This document shows positions 60,752 through 64,000 of a stretch of 64,000 nucleotides of DNA, piece by piece; the stretch's first letter is position 1, and each line of letters starts with the position of its first letter. The notes beneath the pieces were generated by a model. It was not told the origin of the DNA and ran no database searches. It was given only the letters and a program-made list of their open reading frames with translations. Location of the stretch: positions 8,196,398-8,260,397 of the forward strand of contig OW051469.1 in the NCBI GenBank assembly GCA_932521025.1, read 5' to 3'. Source of the stretch: Oscheius onirici. Taxonomy: Eukaryota > Nematoda > Chromadorea > Rhabditida > Rhabditidae. Both the position numbers and the translations under genes were made by a program.

Positions 60752-62530
60752 ATGGCAACCAGCATGGCTGACTCCATCCACATCCAGACCTCTAGTTCTG
60801 AATCAGTTGTCGAGATAGACACCATGGAGCCCGTTCCTGAACTGCAACCTGTCCAGCCACAGTGTGAGACCCTGAGTCCTGTTCCGGAACTGGAAATGAT
60901 CGCTAAGGGATCATCAGCTGGTCAAACGGCACCTATTGGAGCAGGCGTTCATCCGACTGTTCCCGAGGAGGAGGAACACGAAGTAGAGCACAACAATAAT
61001 CAGGAGAAGGACGAGAAGATTGACGATGGAGTCGTTCTGGAAGAAGAACCAGAGGCAGGCAGAGAGGAAGAACAGACTGTCGAGGAAAAGTGTGAACAGG
61101 GAATTCATCGACTTATTCATACCGAGGAGTTCAAGGGTAAGCAGATTATTGTAGACAGAGACTGTTTGACAATTATTACCATAGCATGCAAAGCGTTCAG
61201 TATCTCCCCAATTGTTTGCCTGTGCTTTTTCTTGTGTAAACAAATTTCCACACTGTGAAGGGACAGATAAGGGGGCCCTGGGTCACTGGTTCATTTCTAC
61301 CCCCAGCTGCTGCAATGTCTGATTCGAGTCAGAGACCGTCATGGATGCTAAATATTCACAATTGTGAGTCATGTTCCCAGAGGGGCACACACACCAGACA
61401 GTCTTTTTTCTCGTTGATGGGCGACAATGACACTGTGTGTGTGCGCGCATTTCAACATCGATTATCCGTCATCTAACTGCAGATTTCTCTCTTTTTCTAG
61501 CTAGTTTTTTTGTTATTCTTGCCAACCTCGGCTCTTTAAAACAAACGTTTACCAACTGGTTTTTTCCAGAAGTTCCACTAATGTGTCAAGCAGAGGTCAA
61601 GGAAGAAAATGAGCGTGAAAACATGAATAATCAAGGTCTGGCAAATAATGTTTACATCTTCAGTTTAAAAATATCAGTTACAGCGTCTCGTAAGATCCAG
61701 TTATGGGGCTATGATAAAGCGTTAGATATGGCTCGCTGCAGTTTCTCGATATTTTATTAATTTCTAATTTCCTGCGTATACCAGATTCTCTCAGATTTCA
61801 TAATTTTACTGAACAATCAATAGATTCGCTAAAAAACGACAAGAAGAGTAATTTCTGGGATTCCTTTTTATTGGAAAAGCGTTTGGACAGAAATCGATAC
61901 TTTTACGATGACCGACAATAGGAACGGCCTTCTCATTCTATTTTCAGCTATGGTCACACTCGTGGAGAGTATGCTCCAGACTGCATCCAGGCAGCTTCAA
62001 CCCGTTACGGATAAGATGTACGAGAAAAAGTATCCGATGTTGGACAATCTTCTAAACAAACTGGAAGAAGCCAGTGGAACCAAGCGTGAGAAGGTGGGCT
62101 CAGAGTCAGAGAGAGACTGAGAAAGATTTCAGCTAGTCTACGGTGCCGGCATCTTTTTGTTCGTCTACTTTCTTGTCGGAAGCCTAGTCCAAATCCTGTG
62201 CAACCTTGTCGGCTTCGTCTACCCGTCTTGGCGTTCCATCCACGCAGTTCGCTCTCCCCAAAAGGACGACGATACAAAGTGGCTCATCTACTGGATCGTC
62301 TTCGCCTCATTCTCCGTCTTTGACTTCTCAATCTTCAGCTCGATTCCGTTTTACTGGTTGGCTAAGGTACTTTTGTCTTGTTTTTCAAGCATACAAAGTT
62401 CTAGGTCGTCTTCCTGATGTATCTCTACCTCCCTACTTTCAAAGGAGCCAACGTCATCTATGAACGCTACATCGACCCGGCTTGCAATGTCATCGAGTCC
62501 TACTTCACACCGAAGGAAAAGACGAACTGA
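60752..62530 (+). CDS. yop-1: REEP5/YOP-1-type ER-shaping protein
   Basis: Reticulon-like membrane-curving protein of tubular ER. Shared core exons 61948-62093, 62133-62366, 62405-62530. It contains the TB2/DP1/HVA22 domain: hydrophobic hairpins (GIFLFVYFLVGSLVQILCNL; YWIVFASFSVFDFS), FVYPSWRSIHAVRSP and the tail VIYERYIDP. The long isoform uses exon 60752-61136 and is 296 aa, with a 128-residue acidic extension (EEEEHEVEHNNNQEKDEK). Shorter isoforms use first exons at 61315-61363 (184 aa) or 61581-61635 (186 aa). All three donors are phase 1, matching the core acceptor at 61947. An ATG at 61908 also reads into the core unspliced. CTCTACAG ends 12 nt before the 60752 ATG. AATAAA near 62608. 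Confidence 0.93.
61315..61363 (+). CDS. alternative first exon of yop-1, second
   Basis: ATG 61315 follows CCCCCAG by 8 nt; reads MSDSSQRPSWMLNIHN then a GTGAGT donor in phase 1, compatible with the core at 61948. Confidence 0.6.
61581..61635 (+). CDS. alternative first exon of yop-1, third
   Basis: ATG 61581 follows TTTTTCCAG by 11 nt; reads MCQAEVKEENERENMNNQ, then a weak GTCTGG donor in phase 1, compatible with the core. Confidence 0.55.
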
Positions 62531-62800
62531 GAGAGGGGTTTCGGTCTGTTTCTTTGTCACCTGTTGCCTTGAATTACTGTTCTAACCATATCTGCAACAT
62601 ATCACCAATAAATATTGACTTGATAACTGTTTCATGCTTTTCAATCATACGATATTGTGTTTTTCACTTCCTTTGCGTATCCTTTTTTGGCGTGCTACTT
62701 GTGAAAGCTATCAATTCGTACTGCAGAGTGTTGTAAACGCTAAAAAGATGGAAAATATTTCTCGTGTGCTCTAAAACAGAAAAGACAAAAAAATTTGGAA

Positions 62801-63197
62801 ATACTATAGCAGGCACCCCCTCCATTCAAATATTTTGGCGCGCAAGCCATTAATTGACTAAATTCGCGTTTTTCACCATTTTTCCAGTATTATTTCACGT
62901 TCTAGCTGTTTTTATCGAACTCAGCATCAAAAACTACCTATAGGGTGGTCTCCAATCGAATAAAATAGCGAAAAATCTCGAGAAACTCTCGGGGGGTACA
63001 ATATATGAGCGATGTTTCTTTTTTCTGAAGTATTTCGCCTAATTTTTCAAGTATTTCGGCATCCTAGGGGTTATAATTGACGCTGAGTTCGATAAACACA
63101 TCTATAACGTGAAAAAATAACGGAAAAGTGATGAAAAACCCGATTTCAGTCATTGCGCGCCAAAATACTTGAATGGAGGGGGTGCCTGCTATAGTAT
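62801..63197. mobile_element. 397-bp foldback MITE
   Basis: The terminal arms 62801-62829 and 63169-63197 are perfect inverted copies (ATACTATAGCAGGCACCCCC and on), continuing with one mismatch through GTATTTTGGCGCGCAA to about 47 bp. Inner segments (CGAACTCAGC near 62919, GCTGAGTTCG near 63083) also pair. No coding capacity. Target duplication not clear. Confidence 0.85.
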
Positions 63198-63637
63198 CAG
63201 GTGTGTGCATAATTTTTAGGAAAAATGTTGTATTTTTGGAATAACTTTTTGTAGGATGCAGGAAAATAGATTTTTCAAAAAAGAAAAAATTGGTGTGAGC
63301 AAGCTCTATCCGATGGTGTATATATCGGTTAGGTTTAGAATTAGAATATTTGAGTTTTAGCTGAAGCAAATTTTTTTTTCTTTGAAGTAGAGCTGTTTAG
63401 CGCACATCCCGGCCAATTTTCACAGAACGTCCAATTACAAATTTGAAGATCTTGATGAAAGACATTGATAGCCGCGACCCGATGCCCCAGAAATTTTTTC
63501 TCGCTGAGATATAGAGGGTCCAAATTGCGAAAGTGATCAACTTCAGGCAGTTGCACAGCTCTAACGGGTTCGAATGGGACAAATCGGCCGATGCACCTTG
63601 AAAGAGCTCAATCTGGGCTACAAAATCCTGAATGGAA

Positions 63638-63790
63638 CAAAGAGGGCCCAATGGAAAGTTCATATTATTCTCGATCGATTGGACAACTTTTTGAAAACCA
63701 CTTTTGGAAAATTTACCATGAATCATCCATCATGAGTTGAACCAACTTCAGAAGCGAGTTTCTCGAAAACTTTCCATTGGGCCCTCTTTG
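63638..63790. repeat. inverted repeat with 23-bp perfect arms
   Basis: CAAAGAGGGCCCAATGGAAA at 63638 (23 nt in all) is exactly inverted at 63768-63790, enclosing 107 nt. It is probably another foldback element, 440 bp beyond the MITE. Confidence 0.8.
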
Positions 63791-64000
63791 GATTTTGATC
63801 TTTTACTGCCTTTTTGCTCTTTTTTTTCTTAGTCTAGATGTGTTTTTCGGTAAACAACATAACGAAATGACTCCCTAGATTCGAATTGTTCTTTGTACAA
63901 TTGCGGAATGCGTTCATTGCAACGCTTTCCGTTTGAAATACATCTTTCATGAGCTTTCTGTCTTACTTTCCTTCCTGCTCTTCGGAATTGCAAGGAAAGC

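Noticed and set aside
63064..63726. - strand ORFs at the window end
   Set aside because: They run through the foldback and inverted-repeat elements and show no protein-family pattern.

Overview
The window is animal nuclear DNA, most likely from a rhabditid-type nematode. Introns are mostly 40-60 nt with GT...TTTTCAG borders. Several genes have a TTTCAG-type acceptor a few bases before the ATG and no detectable upstream exon, which suggests spliced-leader trans-splicing. The gene set points the same way: a GLB-1-type globin, a single VAB-1-type Eph receptor, a TDC-1-type tyrosine decarboxylase, a CAMTA (CAMT-1-like) factor and a divergent nematode nuclear receptor. Exon models were built by hand; for the main genes the splice phases close exactly into one open frame.

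Layout. 0.5-2.9 kb: an apparently intact Mutator-like (MULE) transposon with long inverted repeats. 3.06-3.45 kb (-): small nematode-style protein. 3.8-5.9 kb: dispersed repeat, no gene. 6.0-10.1 kb (+): tyrosine decarboxylase with an antisense intron-containing tRNA-Leu(CAA) in its last intron and a possible alternative last exon. 10.1-12.3 kb: small PH-like protein, a membrane protein and a short ORF. 12.3-14.9 kb: poorly resolved. 14.9-18.4 kb (+): a Cys-rich single-pass membrane protein and an unrecognised helical protein. 18.8-33.7 kb (-): Eph receptor with a 6.2 kb first intron. 33.7-38.0 kb: intergenic repeats. 38.1-45.8 kb (-): CAMTA transcription factor with a probable internal promoter. 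46.6-47.2 kb (-): globin. 48.8-49.9 kb (-): LITAF/BRI3-like protein. 51.0-53.9 kb (-): MFS/TMEM180-like transporter with two alternative first exons. 54.6-56.6 kb (-): nuclear hormone receptor. 57.8-58.1 kb (-): LINE endonuclease scrap. 58.2-60.0 kb (+): F-box gene running into a TTC38 fragment. 60.75-62.5 kb (+): REEP5/YOP-1 with three or four alternative starts. 62.8-63.8 kb: foldback elements.

The genes do not form an operon or a single pathway. TDC (tyramine/octopamine synthesis), the Eph receptor (axon guidance) and CAMTA (calcium-responsive neuronal transcription) are all neural, but this is probably coincidence. The recurring themes are alternative first or last exons in at least four genes, and a family of about 50 bp imperfect palindromes spread through introns and intergenic DNA. 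No previously undescribed multi-gene system was demonstrated; the palindrome family and the duplicated first exon of the transporter are the most unusual signals.
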